Source: Weissella viridescens
Lineage (GTDB): Bacteria; Bacillota; Bacilli; Lactobacillales; Lactobacillaceae
Assembly (NCBI RefSeq): GCF_003862435.1
Contig: NZ_RHGY01000003.1
Location: forward strand, 1 to 64,000
Direction of reading: 5' to 3'
Length of the DNA: 64,000 bases
Below the pieces are notes generated by a model. That model had not been told where the DNA came from and made no database searches. It saw only the letters and a program-made list of their open reading frames with translations. A program made the position numbers and the translations under genes. This document shows, in pieces, positions 33,115 to 41,439 of the stretch (within the stretch, counting starts at the first letter, position 1; each line of letters begins with the position of its first letter).

Positions 33115-35499
33115 ATGGCTGACGATAAAAATGAACATAACGACGATCCATTTCGCGGTCATCTGACTGTTGGTGAGCTACAAGCGCTGATGAACGGTGA
33201 AATGACAGTGGATGAGATTTTTGCGGAACGTGATAATCAGTCTGAAAACACGCCAGAGGATATTATGACAGAAGATGCTAAAGAACCTGAGGCAAATGAA
33301 GACGAAAACAATACTTCAGCGTTGCCAACGGATAAGGTAGAACCAGAAAATGCCGTGACAGAAGCTGATCCGCCTCAAAAGATTGAGGTTAAAGATGATA
33401 CCAAAATTGTACAAGAAAGTGATGGGTTCATGATTCACGAGATGGATGATCCATTTCGTGAGAACGCTGACGATGCAGTAACGCCGCATGACGTTGCTGA
33501 CTCAGAATCAGATGAAACAACGAATCCTGAACCAACGGATGATGTCACGCCGAGTAAGGCAACATCTGAACCAGAAACCAAATTAGCCGAAGCTGATCCG
33601 GTTGAAGCGGATATTGAAACTTTTGAAGAAATCAAGCCACAACCGTTGGATTATGAGGATGCGTTTTCAGAACCGCAATTTACAGAACCTGAGCCACCAA
33701 CTTATTATGCGGGAGCAAATTTCGTTGACCAAGCCGGTGGTCTCGGAGCAACATCTGTTGTGCCAGTCCAAAGTACTGAAGCAGATGTTGACTCAGAAAA
33801 AGAAACGGAGCTAACTGAGGCTGAAGAGAACTTACCTGAAGGGGTAGAATTACTCCAACCAGAAGGTGCCGTAGCTGAGGCTGAGGAAGATGCAGATACC
33901 TCTTCTCGGATGTTGCGAGGGTCGTTTTGGATGACGGCTGGTAGCTTAGCTTCACGTTTGTTGGGTGCTTTGTATGTGATTCCGTGGATGGCGATGCTGG
34001 GTTATACCTATGCCAATCAAGCCAATGCGGTTTATGGACAGGGATACCAAATTTATAGTTTGGCGCTCATGATTGCCACAGCTGGGTTACCAAATGTTTT
34101 GGCACGCTTAGTTGCGGAATATGCTTCGCAAAAACACTTTGCACGGGTCCAACAAGTCTTTAAGCAGTCGCTGTTGTTAGGTGGCATTATGGGGCTTATT
34201 GCTGGTGGTGCGATTTTCATTTTCGCGACACCACTTGGTCAAGGTGATCCGCACGTTGCACGTGTGATTCGATCACTAGCACCAGCTGTGCTAATTATTC
34301 CAGCCCTAGCGATGATGCGTGGGTATATGCAAGGATTTGAATTCATGGGTCCTTCAGCATTGTCACAATTTGTCGAACAAGTGGTCCGTGTGGCCTACAT
34401 GTTGGGGATGACTTATTGGATTATGATTGGTCACCATGGTAATTGGGTTGATGCGACGGTGCAATCAACCTTTGCGGCTTTCTGGGGAGCCTTAGCGGGA
34501 ATCATCGTCTTGATTATTGCGATGATTCAAAAGCGTGGGTTCTTTGCTAAAGAAGCAGCTGAACAAATTCCAGCTGAGCCAATTGATACCATGAGTTTGA
34601 TTGGGAAAATGGTCCGTCAATCGATTCCAGTTATCTTAGCTGGTTCGGCAATTGCGATTTTGCAATTGATTGACCAATATACTTTTGGGAATATCATGAA
34701 GCGTTTCACTAATTTTTCAAACTTAGCCATCACAAATATGTTTGCCCAATTTGCGGTTAACTCAAATAAGTTAGTGATGCTGGTTGTCTCTTTGGCGGTT
34801 GGAATGGCCGAAACGACCTTACCAATGCTTGCGCGTGCGCGTGAGGTTGGATCACGAGAGAATATCAGTCATCAAATTCAATACGCTTTCAAACTATTAT
34901 CATTTATTTTAATTCCAGCTGCATTAGGTATGGCTGCAATTGCCCGTCCATTGTATTTGTTGTTTTACACAGCAAACGATGCACACAATGGAACCTTAGT
35001 CTTGCAATATGCGAGCTTTACCGCAATTGTCTTAGGACTATACATGGTTGTTTTGGCAATCTACCAAGGGTTAAGCCAACTCCGCTATACCGTTAAGATG
35101 CTTGGGGTTATCTTAGTCGTGAAGTTAGTCCTTCAATTCCCAGCTGTGATGCTGTTGGATGGTATGGGACCACTAGTTTCAACGATGATCGCCTTTGCGG
35201 TTGGGTTAGTCTTTGCCGTTCGCCGTTTGACACGCGAATTTGATATCGACTGGCGCCAATTCAATTACTCATTAATCACAATTCTGTTCTGGAGTTTGAT
35301 TATGTATGTCGTTGCGACACTTGTTTCAAGTGGATTGAGCGCGGTGATGCCAAGTGGTAAGTTATCACAATTGGTTATTATCATCATTGCCGGCGGTCTA
35401 GGTGCTGTTATCTATGGTGTTGCTGCCCTTAAAACCAATATTGGTGAAGAGGTGTTAGGCCCACGGGTAAAGCGTTTAGCTGCTAAACTTCCTTTCTAA
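33115..35499 (+). CDS. Lipid-linked oligosaccharide flippase (SpoVB/YtgP, MOP family) with acidic N-terminal extension
   Basis: A 794-aa membrane protein. Residues ~265-790 are the flippase of the SpoVB/YtgP type (LRGSFWMTAGSLASRLLGAL at the first helix, then GYQIYSLALMIATAGLPNVL), with about 14 membrane segments; relatives move lipid II or similar precursors for wall synthesis. Residues 1-264 are a cytoplasmic, Asp/Glu-rich, low-complexity extension containing two DDPF(R) repeats (HNDDPFRGHLTVGELQALM and MDDPFREN). Typical homologues are ~540 residues. The ATG at 33115 lies 12 bases past AGGAG; a better spaced ATG at 33108 opens a four-codon frame (MTYG) that stops just inside this gene. Confidence 0.9.
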   Translation: MADDKNEHNDDPFRGHLTVGELQALMNGEMTVDEIFAERDNQSENTPEDIMTEDAKEPEANEDENNTSALPTDKVEPENAVTEADPPQKIEVKDDTKIVQESDGFMIHEMDDPFRENADDAVTPHDVADSESDETTNPEPTDDVTPSKATSEPETKLAEADPVEADIETFEEIKPQPLDYEDAFSEPQFTEPEPPTYYAGANFVDQAGGLGATSVVPVQSTEADVDSEKETELTEAEENLPEGVELLQPEGAVAEAEEDADTSSRMLRGSFWMTAGSLASRLLGALYVIPWMAMLGYTYANQANAVYGQGYQIYSLALMIATAGLPNVLARLVAEYASQKHFARVQQVFKQSLLLGGIMGLIAGGAIFIFATPLGQGDPHVARVIRSLAPAVLIIPALAMMRGYMQGFEFMGPSALSQFVEQVVRVAYMLGMTYWIMIGHHGNWVDATVQSTFAAFWGALAGIIVLIIAMIQKRGFFAKEAAEQIPAEPIDTMSLIGKMVRQSIPVILAGSAIAILQLIDQYTFGNIMKRFTNFSNLAITNMFAQFAVNSNKLVMLVVSLAVGMAETTLPMLARAREVGSRENISHQIQYAFKLLSFILIPAALGMAAIARPLYLLFYTANDAHNGTLVLQYASFTAIVLGLYMVVLAIYQGLSQLRYTVKMLGVILVVKLVLQFPAVMLLDGMGPLVSTMIAFAVGLVFAVRRLTREFDIDWRQFNYSLITILFWSLIMYVVATLVSSGLSAVMPSGKLSQLVIIIIAGGLGAVIYGVAALKTNIGEEVLGPRVKRLAAKLPF

Positions 35500-35502
35500 A
35501 AA

Positions 35503-35541
35503 ATAAAAAACGTCGAAAAAAGTTTTTTCGGCGTTTTTTTG
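35503..35541 (+). terminator. Terminator
   Basis: AAAAAACG(T)CGAAAAAA and TTTTTTCGGCGTTTTTTT form a stem after the flippase gene. Confidence 0.85.
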
Positions 35542-35550
35542 TGAATAAAT

Positions 35551-35629
35551 TGTGGATAAACTATTATTTTTGTGGATAACTCAGCATATTTGGTGGAAAT
35601 GCTGTGCGAAAAGTAATAAGTTATCCACA
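35551..35629. promoter_or_regulatory. Cluster of three consensus DnaA boxes
   Basis: TGTGGATAA occurs at 35551-35559 and 35571-35579, and TTATCCACA at 35621-35629. All three match the strict 9-base DnaA box. The first two are spaced 20 bases apart on one strand, the third is inverted. They lie in the intergenic region before the 45-residue ORF at 35766. Confidence 0.8.
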
Positions 35630-35765
35630 CCAGCCCCTAAAAAGGGATAACTAAGGCATTTTGTTTCCAATGATTAAAAAGGGCTGTTGAAAAATATTTG
35701 ACCTTCTAGGTTAAATTAGATACAATAATACAGTTATCGATAACATTAAACGGAGGAAATGAACT

Positions 35766-35903
35766 ATGGCAGTTAAGTCACCATATAACTCATGGGCCAG
35801 CCGTCGACCAGTAGGTAAGGACGCGAAGAAAGTTCGCCGTAATGCTGAAGTGGTTAACATTCAACAATGGGCCAAGGGTACAGCCGAATTGGAATCAAAG
35901 TAA
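35766..35903 (+). CDS. Small basic protein, 45 aa
   Basis: An ATG frame of 45 residues with an excellent GGAGG site (35752-35756), a biased codon set like that of highly expressed neighbours and its own terminator. The protein (start MAVKSPYNSWASRRPVGKD) is basic in the middle (KDAKKVRRN) and has two Trp residues, without a membrane segment. I do not recognise a family. It lies about 140 bases after the DnaA box cluster. The combination of a strong ribosome site and terminator makes it likely to be real despite its size. Confidence 0.82.
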   Translation: MAVKSPYNSWASRRPVGKDAKKVRRNAEVVNIQQWAKGTAELESK

Positions 35904-35944
35904 TTTGATTTAAATTCAGACGATGTAGTTATACATTGTCACAT

Positions 35945-35983
35945 CAAGCAACTAGCATTTATGCTAGTTGCTTTTTTTTTTTG
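35945..35983 (+). terminator. Terminator of the small gene
   Basis: AGCAACTAGCAT and ATGCTAGTTGCT form a stem followed by ten T. Confidence 0.92.
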
Positions 35984-35999
35984 CAAAAAAACCTTGGAA

Positions 36000-36320
36000 T
36001 TAGCCCAAGGCTCGATAGTGTTCGATTAATTGTTCAGTCAGAGTTGGATCCAAACTTTCCTTGAGAAAACGGCCCATGGGTGTGACCTCATGGCGGTTTT
36101 TAAACGCCAATGGTTTAGTAGCAACCAGACCAACCAGTTGATTGTTTTCCGTTAAGAAAATCTGACCAGGCTGGGTTAGCTTACCTTTGGTGTGTTTACC
36201 AATACGCCAACTGTGAAAGTCAGCAGCAGTCAGGTTGGCTTCTTTAGGTACGTATTGTCCACTATTGGTTTGTTCTAGCACAACGCCGACGAGTTCTACC
36301 GTGGGATATTTATCTGCCAT
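36000..36320 (-). CDS. Hypothetical protein, 106 aa
   Basis: I do not recognise this small soluble protein. It is mixed alpha/beta with a middle part (DFHSWRIGKHTKGKLTQPGQ, then IFLTENNQLVGLVATKPL) resembling a small beta-barrel, and a helical C-terminus (LTEQLIEHYRALG). It begins 11 bases after the end of the interrupted reductase gene, behind GGAGGCCACC, so the two were co-transcribed. No signal peptide or catalytic motif is visible. Confidence 0.75.
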   Translation of the reverse strand: MADKYPTVELVGVVLEQTNSGQYVPKEANLTAADFHSWRIGKHTKGKLTQPGQIFLTENNQLVGLVATKPLAFKNRHEVTPMGRFLKESLDPTLTEQLIEHYRALG

Positions 36321-36331
36321 GTGGTGGCCTC

Positions 36332-36865
36332 CTAATGTTCAAATGGATAGTTTAATTCAACCAGTTCGGCAAATTGTTGCGTGCTGGTTAATTTAAGTTG
36401 CGTGATGGGCACTGTTTCAAACAGCCGTTTACCGGAACCTAAAAGGGTGGGCGCGACTTAAATACGTAATTCATCAATCAATTTTTCTGAAATTAAAGCG
36501 GACAGAATTGCGCCACCGCTAATAATCCAGATGTTTTCACCCTCCTGCTGCTTGAGTCGTTGCACGAAAGTAGCGAGTTGTTCGTCAGCAATGATATGAA
36601 TATTGGCATCGGCGCTCTTGAGGGTGTGCGAAAAAACATAGTTCGGTTGATCGGGATAATAAGTTTCTCCCGCTAACAATACTTTGGTGGTCAAATAGGT
36701 ATTTTTTCCAGCAAGTGTCGTATCAACGGTTTTAATGAATTCGGGATAACTGGTGGCGCCACCGGTGTCAGTGTTTAAAAGCCAATCCAAATTATCATCC
36801 GTGTCAGCAAGGTAACCATCTAAACTGATGGCGCCGCAAAAGACGACTTTACGGGGCGTGCGCAC
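36332..36865 (-). pseudogene. Dihydrofolate reductase-family (RibD C-terminal-like) gene with an in-frame stop
   Basis: The frame runs from a GTG at 36863-36865, behind AAGGAAAG, through 135 codons (KVVFCGAISLDGYLADTDDN, then GENIWIISGGAILSALISEK) to a TAA at 36458-36460, just after the conserved DELRI. Beyond it the same frame continues for 41 codons with family-like sequence (VAPTLLGSGKRLFETVPI) to a TAG at 36332-36334. A single CAA-to-TAA change would explain it. The full 176 residues match the reductase family length. Either a recent pseudogene or a sequencing error. Confidence 0.85.
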
Positions 36866-37050
36866 ACCGGCTTTCCTTTATTTTTATTATTAAATTCATT
36901 ATAAGCAAAAATGATTGATGTGACTATTGGATATGAAAAAAGAATACGATTAAATAATGGTTGACATTATTAAAAAAATATGGCAAATTATGTGAACCGA
37001 TAAGAATGGGACTTAGCAGGAACAATTGAGAAAGTTGATTGAGGGGAAAA

Positions 37051-39189
37051 ATGAATATTTTACAACGGGGTATTATTTGTCTATTAGTGGTTTTAGGCGG
37101 AATTGTTTGGTTTGGGGGCCAGGCAAGTGCGCAAGAGTTGTCACAGACTGGTGTATTAGACGAGGTGAAGGTTGCTAACACGCAACTTGCCCAAGGACAG
37201 CAGACATCAGTGAATGTACAATTTAGTTCCAAAATGCATCAACGCATTCAACCAGGAGATACGATTACGTTATCAATGCCACCTGAATTGAAGGGATTAA
37301 GTGAGCAGAATGGTGAGCCACGCCGCGTGAAATTGGGTGAGGTGGGTGACATTACCATTTATACTGATAAAGCCGTGGTGACCTTTAATGAAACGGTTGA
37401 TGATATGCGGCGGGTGCATGGTAATTTTAGTTTTGGCATTGAGACTAAGCGCACGCACCAGCGTGAAGATGCGTCGATTGTGACTAATTTTGGGACGACT
37501 TTGGCTCCAGTTGAGATGACAGTTCGAGGTGAACAACAGCCAGTTGGGGATTTAACGCAACGCCAGTTACCATTTTTCTATAAAGTGGGTGATCAGCTAG
37601 GTGCAGCCAATCAAGTACGTTGGTTTTTGAATGTGAATTTAAATAAGGCTGATTTAGGCGACGATATTGTGATTGAAGATACATCAGGTTTAGGTCAGAT
37701 TCTGAATATTGACAGTTTTCGTATTTTAATTGATGACTATCTTGGTCGGCGCGAAATCACATTAGCTGATTTTGTTAAACAGGGCTATGGTCGGCTGACT
37801 AAAGGGGCCGGACAAACCTTCACAATGGTTTTCAATCGCGAAAAAGCACGTTTAGCAGCATTCAACGTTAGCTATACAACTATGATTACGGACTTGGGAT
37901 TACGGATGAAAGAGCTTCAGAATCATTATGAACTTAAGTATGCGCCTATTTACGGGCCAAAGACCGATGATCAGGGCGTCGCAACCGTTCAGAATTTATT
38001 TGTAAATGGTGAAGCAAATGGTGATCGATTTGAAATTCATCATGCTGAAGAACATGTTTTAAATCAGTCTGATGAAACGACAACACCATTACCTGATTTT
38101 GAACCGATTAAGCCAATTCAAGTCACGACAAGTGAAGAACTAAGTCGTGCGACGGAGCAAGCGCAAGTGACACAACCGGAAGTTCATGCGTCAGAGAGTG
38201 CGTTACCAGCAGACGAAACGGTGACAGAGTTTGAGACACCAAAGTTAGAAGAACCTGTGCAACCAGTTGTGACTGAAGAACTAACAAGCACTTTGGAAAA
38301 AGCTGAAGTGACGCAACCAGAAGTTCGTGCGTCAGAAAGTGCATTTCCAGAAGATGAAATGGTAACTGAGTTTGAGACACCAAAGTTGGAAGAACCCGTA
38401 CAACCAGTTGTGACGGAAGAGCCAACAAGCACTTCGGAAAAAGCTGAAGTAACGCAACCAGAAGTACACGCGTCAGAAAGCACAGTGCCCGAAGATGAAA
38501 CAGTGACAGAGTTTGCGACACTAAAGTTGGACGAGCCAGTTCAACCAAAGGTGACGGAAGAGCCAACACGGACTTCTGAAAAAGCTGAAGTGACCCAACC
38601 AGAAGTATACGCGTCAGAATCAATGACACACGAAGATGAGACGGTAACAGAGTTTGAGACACCAAAGCTGGAAGAACCCGTACAACCAGTCGTTACGGAA
38701 GAGCCAACACAAACATCTGAAAAAGCTGAAGTTCATCAACCAGAAGTACATGCGTCAGAAAGCACAGTGCCTGAAGACGAAACGATTTCTGAAATAGAAA
38801 CACCCAAGTTAGAAGAGCCCGTGCAGCCAACGGTTATCGAAGAACCAAAGAATACAACGGAAACAGTTGAAGTAACGCAACCAGAAGTACATGTTCCGGA
38901 AGTAACGGCGCCTGAAGACGAAGCGGTTTCTGAATTAGAAACACCAAAGTCGAAAGAACTTGTACAATCAAAGTTAACAGTACCCGAGGAAGAAACAACG
39001 GATCGCTTTAACTTTGAAAAAGAGCCAAAGTTTGATGGAGCAGATCATACAATCAATCATGCAACAAAGCATAAGACTTATGATAGGAAGCTCCCTGCAA
39101 CAGGGTATGATAACCATACGTTTGTTACGTTGTTGGGCATGATGTTATTCATTATCAGTGGATTAGGTGTTTGTTATTCTAAAAAATAA
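37051..39189 (+). CDS. LPXTG adhesin with collagen-binding-like region and acidic repeats
   Basis: A 712-aa surface protein. A signal peptide spans residues ~1-30 (ends GGQASA). Residues ~31-330 form an Ig-like N-region similar to Cna-type collagen adhesins (QGQQTSVNVQFSSKMHQRIQ, then ADLGDDIVIEDTSGLGQILN). About six copies of an acidic 47-residue repeat follow at ~380-640, each with ASES, DETVTEFETPKLEEPVQP and EKAEVTQPEV. The C-terminus is RKLPATGYDN, a hydrophobic helix and YSKK, a sortase signal. I chose the ATG at 37051, behind GAGGGG. The ligand is inference. Confidence 0.88.
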   Translation: MNILQRGIICLLVVLGGIVWFGGQASAQELSQTGVLDEVKVANTQLAQGQQTSVNVQFSSKMHQRIQPGDTITLSMPPELKGLSEQNGEPRRVKLGEVGDITIYTDKAVVTFNETVDDMRRVHGNFSFGIETKRTHQREDASIVTNFGTTLAPVEMTVRGEQQPVGDLTQRQLPFFYKVGDQLGAANQVRWFLNVNLNKADLGDDIVIEDTSGLGQILNIDSFRILIDDYLGRREITLADFVKQGYGRLTKGAGQTFTMVFNREKARLAAFNVSYTTMITDLGLRMKELQNHYELKYAPIYGPKTDDQGVATVQNLFVNGEANGDRFEIHHAEEHVLNQSDETTTPLPDFEPIKPIQVTTSEELSRATEQAQVTQPEVHASESALPADETVTEFETPKLEEPVQPVVTEELTSTLEKAEVTQPEVRASESAFPEDEMVTEFETPKLEEPVQPVVTEEPTSTSEKAEVTQPEVHASESTVPEDETVTEFATLKLDEPVQPKVTEEPTRTSEKAEVTQPEVYASESMTHEDETVTEFETPKLEEPVQPVVTEEPTQTSEKAEVHQPEVHASESTVPEDETISEIETPKLEEPVQPTVIEEPKNTTETVEVTQPEVHVPEVTAPEDEAVSELETPKSKELVQSKLTVPEEETTDRFNFEKEPKFDGADHTINHATKHKTYDRKLPATGYDNHTFVTLLGMMLFIISGLGVCYSKK
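38188..38940 (+). repeat. 141-bp in-frame tandem repeats, about six copies
   Basis: Period measured directly: the GCG of the ASES motif recurs at 38188 and 38329, 141 bases apart. Copies 1-5 are well conserved; the sixth (about 38890 on, VPEVTAPEDEAVSELETP) is diverged. All are in frame within the adhesin gene. Confidence 0.88.
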
Positions 39190-39195
39190 TATTGA

Positions 39196-39228
39196 AAAGG
39201 TAGCCTGAATAGGCTGCCTTTTTTTAAA
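39196..39228 (+). terminator. Terminator after the adhesin gene
   Basis: AAAGGTAGCCT and AGGCTGCCTTTTTTT form a stem with a T-run. Confidence 0.88.
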
Positions 39229-39306
39229 AGTTCCCTAGATATAGGGAAACTAAAATTGTCAGGTTAAGTTACATCACCTACATATTTTGGGTGATTTGTG
39301 AATGTT

Positions 39307-39434
39307 TATGAATTTTTTCATGACGGAATCATAGGTTTGTGCGTAACAGATGTATTTTTATGAATCGCTGGCATCCGGAAAAGAGTTAAACTGACTTAGT
39401 GTCATTTGTATGAATTACAATTACTTTATATAAT
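39307..39434 (+). promoter_or_regulatory. arcA promoter region with three TATGAAT boxes
   Basis: TATGAAT occurs at 39307-39313, 39359-39365 and 39409-39415, spaced 52 and 50 bases, close to five helical turns. The last overlaps a promoter with TTGTAT (39406-39411) and TATAAT (39429-39434), 17 bases apart. The first sits in TGAATTTTTTCA, near the ARG-box pattern. Confidence 0.7.
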
Positions 39435-39499
39435 GGGAATATAAACATATGATTATAAACAGCTCATTATTGTTCAGGCATAAGAATGGAGTGTTAACG

Positions 39500-40741
39500 A
39501 TGATTAAGGATCCAGCAATTCAGGTCAATTCAGAAATTGGGAAATTACGGGAAGTTTTATTGCATCGACCAGGCGCCGAAATTGAAAACATTACCCCAGA
39601 TACGATGGAACGTTTGCTATTTGATGATATTCCATTTTTGAAAAATGCCCAGGCTGAGCACGATGCCTTTGCTGATTTATTACGCGAACGGGGTTCAAAG
39701 GTTGTCTACATCGAGACACTCTTGGCTGAATGTTTACAGACATCTGAAGCACGGACAGAATTTATTCAATTATATCTACAAGAACATCACTACACGACTG
39801 GAGCGGTTGCGCAAGAAATGCAGCAGTATTTGCAAAGCCTTTCAGTTAATGATTTAGTACAAACAATCTATGCTGGAATTCGTCGTGACGCTTTAGACTT
39901 GAAGAACACTAGTCTAGATGAAGTGGCTGGAACGGCTGCCGAAGATCCATTTTTGATGGACCCGTTGCCTAATGCATACTTTACACGTGACCCACAAGCT
40001 TCGATTGGTAACGGTATGACGATTAATCATATGACGTACGCAGCACGTCAACCTGAATCGTTGATTACAGAATTCGTGATGGCACACCATCCAAACTACG
40101 CACAACGCGTACCAATTTGGTTAGACCGCAACCATGATGACCGAATCGAAGGTGGGGATGAGTTGGTTTTGAATGCACATACGCTTGCCATTGGTATTTC
40201 ACAACGTACATCAAGTAAGGCGGTGCAAGCCTTAGCTGAAAACTTATTTGCTAACCCAGATAGTCAGATTGACACCGTGATGGCAGTTGAAATTCCGCAT
40301 AATCATGCCATGATGCATTTGGATACGGTATTCACGATGGTGAATACCGACCAATTCACCGTTTTCCCTGGCATTATGGATGACGATGGTAAAATGAACA
40401 TCAATTTGTTACGTGCTAATGATCAAGGTGAAGTACTTTTGGAACATCGTGATAATTTGAAGCGCACGTTGATGGAAGTACTGCATTTAGATGATTTAGA
40501 TTTGATTGAAACAGGGAATGGTGACCCAATTAACGCAGCTCGTGAGCAGTGGAATGATGGATCAAATAACTTGGCAATTGCACCGGGTGAGGTTGTAACC
40601 TATGACCGTAATTACATTTCGATTCAATTGATGCGTGAACATGGTATTACGGTGCATGAAATTAAGTCGAGTGAATTATCACGTGGTCGTGGTGGTGCGC
40701 GTTGTATGTCGCAACCTTTGTGGCGTGATGAATTAAAGTAA
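39500..40741 (+). CDS. arcA: Arginine deiminase
   Basis: This cytosolic enzyme hydrolyses arginine to citrulline and ammonia, the first step of the energy-yielding, acid-countering ADI pathway. The 413 residues match the family. Motifs are LREVLLHRPGAEIENITPD (~residues 14-32), FTRDPQASIGNGMTINHM near 165, the catalytic His region HNHAMMHLDTVFTMV near 270 and the Cys in RGRGGARCMSQPL near 400. I chose the ATG at 39500, behind GGAG at 39487-39490. arcB, arcC and arcD are not adjacent, so either the operon is dispersed or this is a lone copy. Confidence 0.96.
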   Translation: MIKDPAIQVNSEIGKLREVLLHRPGAEIENITPDTMERLLFDDIPFLKNAQAEHDAFADLLRERGSKVVYIETLLAECLQTSEARTEFIQLYLQEHHYTTGAVAQEMQQYLQSLSVNDLVQTIYAGIRRDALDLKNTSLDEVAGTAAEDPFLMDPLPNAYFTRDPQASIGNGMTINHMTYAARQPESLITEFVMAHHPNYAQRVPIWLDRNHDDRIEGGDELVLNAHTLAIGISQRTSSKAVQALAENLFANPDSQIDTVMAVEIPHNHAMMHLDTVFTMVNTDQFTVFPGIMDDDGKMNINLLRANDQGEVLLEHRDNLKRTLMEVLHLDDLDLIETGNGDPINAAREQWNDGSNNLAIAPGEVVTYDRNYISIQLMREHGITVHEIKSSELSRGRGGARCMSQPLWRDELK

Positions 40742-40747
40742 ATACAC

Positions 40748-40784
40748 AAAATACCCTGCACGGTGAAGCGTGCGGGGTATTTTA
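40748..40784. terminator. Bidirectional terminator
   Basis: AAAATACCCTGCACG and CGTGCGGGGTATTTT form a long stem between convergent genes. Confidence 0.9.
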
Positions 40785-41297
40785 GGCTTTAATTGGAATT
40801 AATGTTTGTAAGTTTGCGGCAATCGTTGCAATGTCACTTTTAATGGCACCATTCACAAATCCTTCAACAACACCAAGGGCGCCATGCGCGTAAAATTGCA
40901 GGTTTGTATCATTAATTGGAAAGGCGCCATGCTTATTGAGACTTTCCAAAAGATATTGGGTGAATTTTAAGCGAAAGGAATAAGAGCTTTCATTAGTGAA
41001 CAGAATGTAAAACAAACGTTGATGAGCTTGGATATACGTTAACCAGGTGTAGATGCGTTCCTGATTTGTCATATCGGGGTCGCCATGGCTGAGCTGATCT
41101 AATTCGTCTAAAGCACTATTAGCGAGTTGATCGATGAGTTCAAATTTATCATCGTAATAAGTGTAGAAGGTTTTGCGCGAAATATCGGCCTCGTGACAGA
41201 TGTCTGTGACGGTAATATCGTCAAACGTTTTCGCTAATAGCAGTGTATTGAAGGCGGTTTCGATATTTTTAAGTGTTTTTCGTCCACGTTTATCCAT
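40782..41297 (-). CDS. TetR-family transcriptional regulator
   Basis: A 171-aa repressor. The N-terminal helix-turn-helix spans residues ~8-50 (FDDITVTDICHEADISRKTF, then YTYYDDKFELIDQL), and the rest is an all-helical effector domain of the TetR_C type seen in DhaS/AcrR-like proteins. I chose the ATG at 41297, behind GGAGGT at 41303-41310. It is divergent from the hydrolase gene, with a 16-bp perfect palindrome between them, so it probably represses both. Confidence 0.93.
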   Translation of the reverse strand: MDKRGRKTLKNIETAFNTLLLAKTFDDITVTDICHEADISRKTFYTYYDDKFELIDQLANSALDELDQLSHGDPDMTNQERIYTWLTYIQAHQRLFYILFTNESSYSFRLKFTQYLLESLNKHGAFPINDTNLQFYAHGALGVVEGFVNGAIKSDIATIAANLQTLIPIKA

Positions 41298-41333
41298 AAA
41301 AAGACCTCCATTTGGTAACAAGTGAATTGATTG

Positions 41334-41349
41334 TGTTACTTAAGTAACA
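41334..41349. promoter_or_regulatory. Candidate TetR operator
   Basis: TGTTACTTAAGTAACA is a perfect 16-base palindrome in the intergenic region between the divergent TetR gene and the hydrolase gene. A half-like TGGTAACAAG lies about 20 bases to its left. Confidence 0.75.
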
Positions 41350-41439
41350 GATTGACGAGATGTGTTGTGTAAGTCACTGTGCTTTCTTCCTATACTAATA
41401 AACATAGATAAAGGAAATAAAGAAAGCGAGATTTTAAAC

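Noticed and set aside
38188-38940. Repeats considered as a CRISPR array
   Set aside because: The 141-base units are contiguous, in frame and code for a Pro/Glu/Thr-rich stalk; there are no spacers.
37051-39189. Adhesin repeats as a sign of horizontal transfer
   Set aside because: The base composition is skewed by the low-complexity coding alone, and no integrase or IS ends are nearby.
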